Shown: positions 17,790-26,400 of the stretch, piece after piece
Position numbering within the stretch: position 1 is the first letter of the stretch
Layout: each line of letters begins with the position of its first letter
Assembly (NCBI RefSeq): GCF_001936625.1
Contig: NZ_MSDU01000006.1
Span: forward strand, 1-64,000
DNA from: Domibacillus antri
GTDB taxonomy: Bacteria > Bacillota > Bacilli > Bacillales > Domibacillaceae
DNA length: 64,000 bases
Reading direction: 5' to 3'
Program-made: the position numbers and the translations under genes
The notes under the pieces: generated by a model
The model's database searches: none
What the model was told of the DNA's origin: nothing
Seen by the model: the letters and a program-made list of their open reading frames with translations, nothing else

Positions 17790-19076
17790 ACCTTGCCGGA
17801 ATTTTACGACTACAACATTGTCGCAGCATCTATATTCATTGCGGTTGTCGGTTCTTATGTAACATTAACAATGAATGAGCGTATTGTCCACTCCACTCTC
17901 GGCAGAACAAATATATGGCTGACAATGACGGCCATTTTATTGGCTTGACCATCTGGACCATGCATTTTGTCAGCATGATGTCTTTTTCACTGCCTATTCC
18001 GATAGAGTACAAGATTCCCTTTACGATTGCTTCGATCATTCCGGCTGTTTTAGCAGCCTATGCCGCCTTTTATACGCTTTATAAATTAAAAAGGCGGTGG
18101 TGGACTTTCAGTGCCGCATCTATCATTACCGGTTTCGGCGTTGTTCTTATGCATTATTCAGGTATGGCGGCCATAATTGTTGATGCAAAAATAGTTTATG
18201 ATTCTATGTATATTTTGCTGTCGGTCGTTATCGCCGCTGCTGCCGCCTATTCCGCCATTCAATTTTTTAATTATTTTATGCATAAGCGCGGTATTTTCTG
18301 GAAAATCATCACATCCCTTCTGTTGGGATCGGCAATCAGCGGAATGCATTATATCGGCATGCAGTCAGCAGATTTTTATGTTCCTGAGGGTTTTACTTAT
18401 TTACATCAGGATCATTCCACACCTGGTCTTTTCATTGCACTTATCATACTGCCCATCGGCATGATTTTCATATTTATGACTGCGCTCTCCGTGCTGGACA
18501 GAAAAACAGCCATTCAGCTTGCATACACAGATGATCTGACAAATCTCCCAAACCGCCGCGGCCTTGAACAGTTTATTCACACAAGAACCGTTCCGCTGAA
18601 TTTGCCAATTGCCGTCGTCATAATCGATATTGATAATTTTAAGCGGGTTAATGAAACATACGGTTATGAAAGCGGAAATAAATTTGCGCTGGCAATCCCC
18701 GGGACGTTCAGCCGTCAAGAAATCCGCACCCTTTTAGCAAAGCAATATTGACGCCTTGAAAAAAGAAGGTATCCCGATTTCACTTGATGACTTTGGAACC
18801 GGCTTCTCATCACTCACTTATTTAAAAATGCTGCCCATTCATAAATTGAAAATTGATAAATCATTTATTGATGATGTCCACACCTCTCATGAAGATAAAG
18901 CGCTCGTTGAAATGATCATTCAGCTTGCTAAACTATTCGGTCTGTCGATCATTGCAGAAGGCGTTGAAAAAGAAGAACAGATGACCGTATTAAAAGAGCT
19001 TGGCTGTGACTCAATCCAAGGTCATTATATCAGCAGACCTGAACGTGCGGAAGTGCTCGATGTTCGTTATGATTGA
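17790..19076 (+). pseudogene. Broken MHYT-GGDEF-EAL cyclic-di-GMP protein
   Basis: The N-terminal membrane part is a seven-helix MHYT sensor, seen as FYDYNIVAASIFIAVVGSYV, then after a one-base loss near 17940 as TIWTMHFVSMMSFSLPIP, MHYSGMAAI and MHYIGM. A GGDEF domain begins at YTDDLTNLPNRRGLEQF but stops around residue GYESGNKF, before its GGDEF motif. After a stop at 18749 the last third of an EAL domain continues in another frame: SLDDFGTGFSSLTYLK, IDKSFIDD and IIAEGVEKEEQ. So a frameshift plus a large internal deletion have removed the GGDEF and EAL active sites. It must once have made or broken cyclic di-GMP. No proper start codon is evident. Confidence 0.85.
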
Positions 19077-19088
19077 AAAGAGTACGGG

Positions 19089-20285
19089 TTATAAAAAAGC
19101 CATTGCCGGTCCAAAGAACTTATACTTTATATTATTCTCACTAAATCCAAGCGTTGTTAAGTGGCTCACGATCGCACGCATAAAAGGCACAGGACCACAT
19201 ACGTAGCAAACGCTGCCTTTATCAACGACTTCCTGCAAAAATTCTTTGCTGATATACCCTGTAATATCGCACACTTCTGACTCGTCTTTTTTCTCTTCAT
19301 AGGCAATATATATTCGTCCGTCCTGTAGCTTTTCAACGAGCGACGAAGATTCTTCGCGAAATGCATGCACCGCTTTATTACGGGCTGCATGAATAAACAC
19401 GGTTTTCCGGTTTGGTTCATTTTTCGCAATGGAACCGAGCATCGCCATCATAGGTGTAATACCGACACCGCCGGAAATCAAGGCAACTGGCTGGCTGCCT
19501 TTTTCTAAAAAAAATTCACCGGCAGGAGCGCTTACTTCAATCATATCTCCCGCATTCAGATGATCGTGAAAGAACGTTGATACTTTTCCATTCGGCACAT
19601 GATCCGCTTCACGCTTCACGGAAATACGGAAATACCCGCTTCCCGGCGCTTGCGATAGACTATACTGGCGATTGAATAAGTACTCTTCACCAGGTATGGA
19701 TACACGGACCGTAATATACTGCCCCGGCAAATAATCCGGAACCGGCATGCCATCTGCAGCTTTTAAATAAAAAGATGTAATCAGCGAGCTTTCCACCACT
19801 TTTTTCTCGATGATAAATTCTTTAAAATCCTCCCATCCGCCTTTTTTCTCTGCCGCTTCTTTATACATTTCTTTTTCTACATCAATAAATACTTGCGCGA
19901 TCACGCCGTATGCTTCACCCCATGCATGGATAATATCCTCCGTTGCTGCATCGCCAAGCACTTCTTTAATCGCTTTCAATAAATACTCCCCGACGATCGG
20001 ATAATGCTCCGCTTTAATCGCAAGGCTGCGGTGTTTATGTGAGATTTGTTTGACGGCAGGGAGAATGACTTCAAGCTGATCGATATACTTGGCAGCTGCA
20101 TATACCGCGTTTGCAAGCGCCGTCTGCTGGCGTCCCTGTGATTGATTCGCATGGTTAAAAATATGAAGCAATTCAGGGTGCGCTTCAAACAATGTTTTAT
20201 AAAAATAGGTTGTGATGTCTTTTCCGTTCGTTTCTAATATAGGTGCAGTTGACTTGACAATATCAATGGTTTTTTGCGAAAGCAT
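19089..20285 (-). CDS. hmp: Flavohemoprotein (nitric oxide dioxygenase)
   Basis: A 398-residue flavohemoglobin that converts nitric oxide and oxygen to nitrate using NAD(P)H. The globin domain (about 1-138) has the proximal heme histidine H85 in ISHKHRSL. The FAD domain (about 150-260) has RQYSLS and the NAD domain has SGGVGITPMMAML and CYVCGPVPFM. The ATG at 20285 was chosen because GGAGG lies six bases upstream; the in-frame ATG at 20315 lies before that site. Two NsrR-like boxes lie in the intergenic region shared with nsrR, so nitric-oxide induction is expected. The terminal residues AMAFL differ slightly from the usual AMSL ending. Confidence 0.93.
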   Translation of the reverse strand: MLSQKTIDIVKSTAPILETNGKDITTYFYKTLFEAHPELLHIFNHANQSQGRQQTALANAVYAAAKYIDQLEVILPAVKQISHKHRSLAIKAEHYPIVGEYLLKAIKEVLGDAATEDIIHAWGEAYGVIAQVFIDVEKEMYKEAAEKKGGWEDFKEFIIEKKVVESSLITSFYLKAADGMPVPDYLPGQYITVRVSIPGEEYLFNRQYSLSQAPGSGYFRISVKREADHVPNGKVSTFFHDHLNAGDMIEVSAPAGEFFLEKGSQPVALISGGVGITPMMAMLGSIAKNEPNRKTVFIHAARNKAVHAFREESSSLVEKLQDGRIYIAYEEKKDESEVCDITGYISKEFLQEVVDKGSVCYVCGPVPFMRAIVSHLTTLGFSENNIKYKFFGPAMAFL

Positions 20286-20300
20286 GGGCGGACCTCCAAT

Positions 20301-20325
20301 AAAGATATATTTCATTTACATCTTT
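20301..20325. promoter_or_regulatory. NsrR-like operator 1
   Basis: AAAGAT at 20301-20306 and ATCTTT at 20320-20325 form the outer arms (with the inner TA/TA steps) of a 25-bp dyad resembling the NsrR consensus AAGATGYATTT-N-AATRCATCTT, 15 bases upstream of the hmp start. Confidence 0.6.
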
Positions 20326-20347
20326 TTATACTAGATAAACGCAATAA

Positions 20348-20370
20348 AAGAAATATTTTAAATACATCTT
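20348..20370. promoter_or_regulatory. NsrR-like operator 2
   Basis: A 23-bp site beginning AAGAAATATTTTAAA and ending ATACATCTT. The right half matches the NsrR consensus fully, the left half at most positions. It lies in the middle of the hmp-nsrR intergenic region. Confidence 0.65.
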
Positions 20371-20438
20371 TAAAAGAACGTTCACAATTGCAACACACCG
20401 TAACACGTGACATAATACAAACAGGATAGGTGAGAAAA

Positions 20439-20891
20439 ATGAAACTAACGTTATATACCGATTATTCACTGCGCGTTTTACTTTACCTCGGATCAAAGAA
20501 AGATGAGGAACTTTCCAATATAAAAGAAATTGCGGACGCATATTCGATTTCAAAAAATCATTTAATGAAAGTCATTCATGAACTTGGGAAACTCGGCTAC
20601 ATTGAAACGATCCGCGGGCGCAGCGGCGGCATTCGGCTGGCAATGGAGCCACAGTCCATTAACATAGGCGCTGTCGTCCGGAAAACGGAAGATGATTTTC
20701 ACATTGTCGAATGTTTTTCCGAAGAAAAAAACAAGTGTGTCATTACCCCTGTCTGCGGGCTGAAACACGTTTTATTTGAAGCATTGCAGGCCTATTTTGC
20801 CGTGCTGGATCGCTATACGCTCTCTGACTTATTGACAAACAAAGATATGATCCGTGCACTATTAGACCAAGATGCCTCTTTCAGACAATGA
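20439..20891 (+). CDS. nsrR: Nitric-oxide-sensing repressor NsrR (Rrf2 family)
   Basis: A 150-residue Rrf2-family repressor with an N-terminal winged helix (about 1-60, with YSISKNHLMKVIHELGKLGY as recognition region) and an iron-sulfur cluster bound by C92, C100 and C106, exactly the spacing in B. subtilis NsrR. Nitric oxide attacks the cluster and releases DNA, turning on hmp. The ATG at 20439 follows AGGTGAG; an in-frame GTG nine bases earlier overlaps that site. It is divergent from hmp with two operator-like sites between. The terminator overlaps its stop codon. Confidence 0.93.
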   Translation: MKLTLYTDYSLRVLLYLGSKKDEELSNIKEIADAYSISKNHLMKVIHELGKLGYIETIRGRSGGIRLAMEPQSINIGAVVRKTEDDFHIVECFSEEKNKCVITPVCGLKHVLFEALQAYFAVLDRYTLSDLLTNKDMIRALLDQDASFRQ

Positions 20892-20902
20892 GGCATCTTT
20901 TT
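20871..20902 (+). terminator. Terminator of nsrR
   Basis: GATGCCTC (20871-20878) pairs with GAGGCATC (20890-20897), followed by TTTTT. Confidence 0.85.
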
Positions 20903-20941
20903 GTTAAAATGAACTCACTACATAATAAAGGAGTTTTTCAT

Positions 20942-22171
20942 ATGACTACTTTTAACGAGCAGCTTGAAAAATATGCGCAGCTTGCGGTTACAACAGGTGT
21001 AAACGTGCAGCCTGGACAGTCCCTCGTCATCCGCGCAACACTTGATTCCGCGGAGCTGGTCCGTCTTATTGTGGAAAAAGCGTATAAAGCAGGTGCGAAA
21101 CACGTCTACGTGGATTGGAGTGATGACGCGGTTTCCCGTTTAAAATATACACTCGCTCCCGATGAGGCGTTCAGCGAATTCCCAGCGTGGAACAAGCAGA
21201 TGATGGAAACACTCGCTGAAGAAGGAGCAGCCTTTATGTCTGTCATCTCTTCAAGTCCGGACTTGCTGAAAGGAGTGGATTCAAAACGGATTGCCGCTTA
21301 TCAAAAAGCAGCCGGGTCCGCTATGAAAAAATACCGTGAATACATTCAATCAGACAAAGTAAGCTGGACAGTAATCGCAGCCCCGTCAAAAGAATGGGCG
21401 GACAAAGTATTTGCAGATTTGCCTGAAGAAGATCGTGTTCCAGCTCTTTGGGAAGCTATTTTTAAATCGGTTCGTGCTGACCATGACGATCCGGTACAAT
21501 CCTGGAAAGAGCATGATGAACGGCTCCGCGAAAAAGTGGCGGTTTTAAACGAAAAGCATTTTAAAACATTGCATTACACGGCACCCGGTACAGATTTAAC
21601 GATTGACCTCCCCGACAATCACTTATGGGTCGGCGCCGGCAGTGTCAATGAACAAGGACATGCATTTATGGCGAATATGCCGACAGAAGAAGTCTTTACC
21701 GTCCCGGTTAAAACCGGTGTAAACGGTTATGTAAAAGCAACAAAACCGCTCAGCTATGCCGGCAATATTATTGACGGCTTTACGGTGACATTTGAAAAAG
21801 GGCGAATTGTCGATGTCAAAGCTGAAGAAGGTGAAGAAGTTTTAAAACAGCTGGTAGAAACGGATGAAGGGGCTCACTATTTAGGTGAAGTCGCCCTCGT
21901 TCCGCACGACTCTCCTATTTCAAATGCAGGCATTTTGTTCTTCAATACTTTATTCGATGAAAATGCGTCGAACCACCTTGCCATCGGCAGCGCGTACGCA
22001 TTTTGCATTGAAGGCGGCAAAGAAATGTCTCAGGAAGAACTGGAGAAAAACGGCCTTAACACCAGCATTACACATGTGGACTTCATGATTGGTTCTGCTG
22101 ACATGAACATTGACGGCATTAAGCAGGACGGTACACGAGAAGCTGTTTTCCGCAACGGAAACTGGGCTTAA
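20942..22171 (+). CDS. ampS: Aminopeptidase, M29 family (AmpS)
   Basis: A 409-residue M29 metallo-aminopeptidase that removes N-terminal residues from peptides in the cytoplasm. Metal-binding and catalytic segments include TDLTIDLPDNHLWVG, MPTEEVFTVP (glutamate ligands), FTVTFEKGRIVD, GAHYLGEVALVPHDSPIS, FNTLFDENASNHLAIGSAY and the final HVDFMIGS. The ATG at 20942 follows AAAGGAG; reading frames starting further upstream overlap the nsrR terminator. Length equals B. subtilis AmpS. It is transcribed alone, with two hairpins after the stop. Confidence 0.9.
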   Translation: MTTFNEQLEKYAQLAVTTGVNVQPGQSLVIRATLDSAELVRLIVEKAYKAGAKHVYVDWSDDAVSRLKYTLAPDEAFSEFPAWNKQMMETLAEEGAAFMSVISSSPDLLKGVDSKRIAAYQKAAGSAMKKYREYIQSDKVSWTVIAAPSKEWADKVFADLPEEDRVPALWEAIFKSVRADHDDPVQSWKEHDERLREKVAVLNEKHFKTLHYTAPGTDLTIDLPDNHLWVGAGSVNEQGHAFMANMPTEEVFTVPVKTGVNGYVKATKPLSYAGNIIDGFTVTFEKGRIVDVKAEEGEEVLKQLVETDEGAHYLGEVALVPHDSPISNAGILFFNTLFDENASNHLAIGSAYAFCIEGGKEMSQEELEKNGLNTSITHVDFMIGSADMNIDGIKQDGTREAVFRNGNWA

Positions 22172-22189
22172 TAAGAAAAAAGACACCGG

Positions 22190-22241
22190 CTATTCATGTT
22201 ACCGGTGTCTGAGACTGTCGACAAAGTCGGCAGTCTTTTTT
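22190..22241 (+). terminator. Double-hairpin terminator of ampS
   Basis: First hairpin GACACCGG with CCGGTGTC, second GACTGTCGAC with GTCGGCAGTC, followed by seven T. Confidence 0.85.
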
Positions 22242-22440
22242 CAAAGAAAGCTTCTATTGCGGCAGCGGATAGTCATCTTGCCGGGAAGCATCACTTTTTT
22301 GAAAAGGGCCGATAGTGAAGCCTGCCGGACTTCGCTTTCCGCGGGCGGACGGCGTGCTTCCTCGTCGCTCGCGCCCCTGCGGGATCACGCCCTGTCCACT
22401 GTTCCCGCAGGAGTCTTCGTCCGGCAGGCTTCACCATGTG
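22242..22440. other. Gene-free stretch holding a palindromic element
   Basis: Nothing coding. Apart from about 70 unremarkable bases the segment is filled by the 118-bp inverted-repeat element at 22316-22433. Confidence 0.5.
22316..22433. repeat. 118-bp GC-rich palindromic intergenic element
   Basis: TGAAGCCTGCCGGAC (22316-22330) is exactly inverted at 22419-22433. The interior is much more GC-rich than its surroundings and contains CGCTTTCCGCGGGCGGACGG, CCTCGTCGCTCGCGCC and CCCGCAGGAGTCTTCG. This wording is familiar from scattered imperfect-palindrome elements in many Bacillaceae genomes. It contains no gene. Confidence 0.75.
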
Positions 22441-23346
22441 TTAGAAGCTAAAATCATTCAATCGATTGTAATATTTTATTAAAAAATCATAAAATAATTT
22501 TTCTGACGGCGGCAGCGGCCTTGTTTTCGTAATGATAACTCCCACTGTTCGTGTGACGCGGGGTACGCTGACCGGAATGCTGACCGTTCCCATCGGTGTC
22601 TGGTCAATGAGCAGCGTTTCCGGCAGAAGACTGACGCCAAGACCCGCTTCAACCAGCCCTTTGATCGTATAAATATCATCGCTCTCAAACGCAACGGCTG
22701 GCTCAAAGTTCACCTGCCGGCACGCTTCAATCACGAGCGCCCGCATATCATAGCCTGTACGGAACAGAACGAACTGATCATCCATTAAGTCGCGCAAATT
22801 GAGCGACACCTGTTTCGCCAGACGATGGTGCGTTGGAATGAGTGCCCGCATATGTTCCGAGAAAAAAATATGCGTTTCAATTTCAGGTGACGATTCCGGG
22901 ACAGGCGATACAAAAGCCAGATCAATTTCCCCACTTTGGACAAGCTCGCGAAGCTCGCGGTTTGATCCTTGATTAAAGTCAAATCCGACATCTGAATATT
23001 GGCTGCGGAAAGCAGAAATCACACGAGGCAATGTTTTCGTTGCCAATGAGTTAGGAAAGCCGAGACGAATTTTCCCCGCCTCTGGATTCAGATAATCATT
23101 GACTGCCTGAACAGCTTTATCCATCGCATCCATTGCTGTTTCTGCATGCTGTAAAAAAATTTTTCCGGCATGCGTCAGGCGGACACTTCTGCCTTCCCGT
23201 AAAAAAAGCTCCACCCCAAGCTCATCTTCTAACTTAGCAATTTGACGGCTGACAGCGGATTGGGCAACATGAAGCCTGTACGCCGCTTCTGTCACATGTT
23301 CTTCTTTTGCGACTTCCATAAAATACTTTATTTGACGCATCTCCAT
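22441..23346 (-). CDS. gltC: LysR-family activator of glutamate synthase genes, GltC
   Basis: A 301-residue LysR regulator. The winged helix-turn-helix covers about residues 1-60 (RQIKYFMEVAKEEHVTEAA, VAQSAVSRQIAKLEDEL) and the effector domain about 90-295. It is divergent from gltA, the gene arrangement of gltC-gltAB in B. subtilis, where GltC activates gltAB depending on the 2-oxoglutarate/glutamate balance. GGGGAG lies eight bases before the ATG. The shared promoter region holds an ATCTC-N5-type box. Confidence 0.9.
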   Translation of the reverse strand: MEMRQIKYFMEVAKEEHVTEAAYRLHVAQSAVSRQIAKLEDELGVELFLREGRSVRLTHAGKIFLQHAETAMDAMDKAVQAVNDYLNPEAGKIRLGFPNSLATKTLPRVISAFRSQYSDVGFDFNQGSNRELRELVQSGEIDLAFVSPVPESSPEIETHIFFSEHMRALIPTHHRLAKQVSLNLRDLMDDQFVLFRTGYDMRALVIEACRQVNFEPAVAFESDDIYTIKGLVEAGLGVSLLPETLLIDQTPMGTVSIPVSVPRVTRTVGVIITKTRPLPPSEKLFYDFLIKYYNRLNDFSF

Positions 23347-23368
23347 TTTGATTTCTCCCCTTCAATTC

Positions 23369-23383
23369 ATATCAATATGAGAT
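23369..23383. promoter_or_regulatory. GltC-box-like dyad
   Basis: On the minus strand ATCTCATATTGATAT, i.e. ATCTC-N5-GATAT, close to the published GltC boxes (ATCTC-N5-GAGAT). It lies 23 bases upstream of gltC and about 95 bases upstream of gltA. Confidence 0.5.
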
Positions 23384-23478
23384 TGAAAACCCGATAATAA
23401 TATATTGATTGTATCATTTTTCGTCTTTACAATAAATATCAACAGAGAAATTATGATTTGAACGCGGAGGTGCACAAC

Positions 23479-26400
23479 ATGAATCTTTACGGTTATCCAG
23501 AAAAACAGGGCTTATATGACCCGTCAAATGAACATGATGCATGCGGTATCGGTTTTATCGCAAATATAAAAGGCCGTCCTTCTCATAAAATTGTTCAAGA
23601 TGGAATTCATATGCTTTGCCGTCTCGAACATCGCGGCGGAAATTTAAACGGCACGACAGGCGACGGTGCTGGTATTATGCTGCAAATTTGCGATGATTTT
23701 TTCCGCAAAGAATGTGAAAGCCTGAACATTAGTTTACCTGCCCCTTTTGATTACGCAGTCGGCATGTTCTTTTTGCCGCAAAACAAAAAACAACGTGAAC
23801 AGATCCAGATCGAAACTGAACTGATCCTCCAGCAAGAAGGATTAAAGCTGCTCGGCTGGCGTGATGTTCCTGTGAACCCGGAAGCAGCCGGTCCTGAAGC
23901 ACTTGTGATTGCGCCTTATGTGATGCAGCTGTTTGTCGAAAAAAATAAATCGCACGAAACGGAAAAAGATTTTGAGCGTGCGCTGTATATTATGAGAAAA
24001 CGAATCGAAAATGAAATTGGAAAAAATACGGATATTCAAGGTTCATTTTACATTCCAAGCTTCTCAACAAGAACCATTATCTACAAAGGGATGTTAACAC
24101 CGGAGCAAATCGATCAATATTATATTGACCTCTCAAAAGAAGACTACCAATCTGCTTTCTCCCTTGTTCACTCCCGCTTCAGTACGAATACATTCCCAAG
24201 CTGGGAACGCGCTCATCCGTACCGCTACTTAATTCACAACGGTGAAATTAATACGAACCGCGGAAATGTCAGCTGGATGCAGGCACGTGAAAAAGCCGGC
24301 TATTCAAAATTATTCGGTGATCAATATGAAAAACTGCTGCCGGTTATTGATACAAACGGAAGCGACTCAGCGATGCTTGATAACGCTATTGAATTTTTAA
24401 CATTGTCCGGCCGCTCTCTTCCACATGCAGCGATGATGCTGATTCCTGAGCCATGGGATCGCGACCCGCATATGGCGGACCCGAAACTTGCATTCTATGA
24501 ATATCATAGCTGCTTAATGGAGCCGTGGGACGGTCCGACATCCATCTCGTTTACAGACGGCCGGAAAATCGGCACGATTTTGGACCGGAATGGTCTGCGT
24601 CCGGCTCGCTACTATGTAACAGACGATGATCATATTATTTATTCTTCTGAAGTCGGTACAATCGAAGTCGATGAAAAGCGCATCATCAAAAAAGAAACGG
24701 TCAGCGCCGGCGAAATGCTGCTTGTCGATTTGGAAGAAGGACGCATTGTTTCTGACGCCGAAATTAAAGAAGAAATTACGACAGCGGAGCCATACCGTAA
24801 ATGGCTGAATGAAAACTTAACACATATTTCAGATCTGGAAGAAACACACAGATCAACGGAGTCTTATGGAGAAGAAGAAATTCTGAATCTTCAAAAAATA
24901 TTTGGGTATACGTATGACGAACTTACAAAACAGATCGCACCGATGGCGGTGGAAAAAACAGATCCGATCGGTTCAATGGGCTATGATGCGCCGCTTGCTG
25001 TATTATCGGAACGTCCGCAGCTTTTATACAACTACTTTAAACAGCTGTTTGCGCAGGTGACAAACCCGCCAATTGATGCGATTCGCGAAGACAATGTTGT
25101 ATCGATGATGACATTGCTTGGAAACGAAGGCAACATTTTATCTCCTTCAGCGGATAACAGCCGGAGAATCCGCCTTGAAACGCCGATTCTTGGAGAAAAA
25201 GAATGGAATAAAATTGCGTATAACAAGCAAGCCGCATTTAAAACAGCGTCCCTTTCTCTTCTCTTTAACATTAAAGAAGAAAAAGCGCTGTCACAGACGA
25301 TGTCCCGTCTTTTTGCTGAAGCGGATGAAGCAATTAATAACGGCGCGTCCATTATTATTCTATCGGACCGCGGTGTGACGAATAAAAAAGCAGCGGTACC
25401 GGCATTGCTTGCTGTGAGCGGCCTTCATCAACACTTAATTAAAACAGGACGCCGTACAAATGTCAGCATCATTTTGGATACAGCGGAAGCCCGCGATGTT
25501 CACCAATTTTGCTGTCTGATCGGTTACGGCGCCGATGCCATTTATCCTTATCTGGCGATTGCATCCATCCGCGCGATGATTGCAGACGGCACGATTACCG
25601 ATCTATTTGCAGAAGAAGCGGAGAAAAATTATTCTTATGCAGCGACGAGCGGCATCATTAAAGTCATGGCTAAAATGGGCATTTCAACTGTTCAAAGTTA
25701 CCGCGGTTCCCAAATTTTCGAAGCAGTCGGCATCGGTCACGATGTTGTGGAGACCTATTTCACAGGGACAACGACAGCGCTGGGCGGCATTACGCTTGAT
25801 GTCATTTTAGAAGAAACTCTTCTCCGTCACCGCGATGCATTCGGAAAAGGCGAGTTTAACGATTCTACGCTTGATTCAAGCGGTGAATTCCAATGGCGCG
25901 CAACAGGTGAAAAGCACGCATTTGAACCGAAAACGATCCATATGCTTCAGCACGCTGCCAGAACAAACAACTATGAACTTTACAAAGAGTTTTCAAAAAT
26001 GGCGAACGAAGAAAATGTGATGTTCCTTCGCGGGCTTTTAGATCTTGACTTTACAGCGCGGCCATCTATCCCGCTTGATGAAGTAGAACCGCTTGAAGAA
26101 ATTTTCAAACGATTCAAATCAGGGGCTATGTCTTACGGCTCAATCAGTAAAGAAGCGCATGAAGCACTTGCCATTGCCTTAAACCGCCTCGGCGGGAAAA
26201 GCAACAGCGGTGAAGGCGGAGAAGATCCCGTCCGCTACCGTCCGGATGAAAACGGTGATAACCGAAGCAGCGCGATTAAACAAGTGGCGTCAGGCCGTTT
26301 CGGTGTAACAAGTGAATACTTAAATACAGCAACCGAAATTCAAATTAAAATGGCGCAGGGAGCGAAGCCGGGTGAAGGCGGTCACCTTCCAGGCAAAAAA

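Noticed and set aside
17576-17790. Sigma-D promoter for motAB
   Set aside because: No TAAA-N15-GCCGATAT-like sequence was found; only AT-rich sequence without a convincing match.
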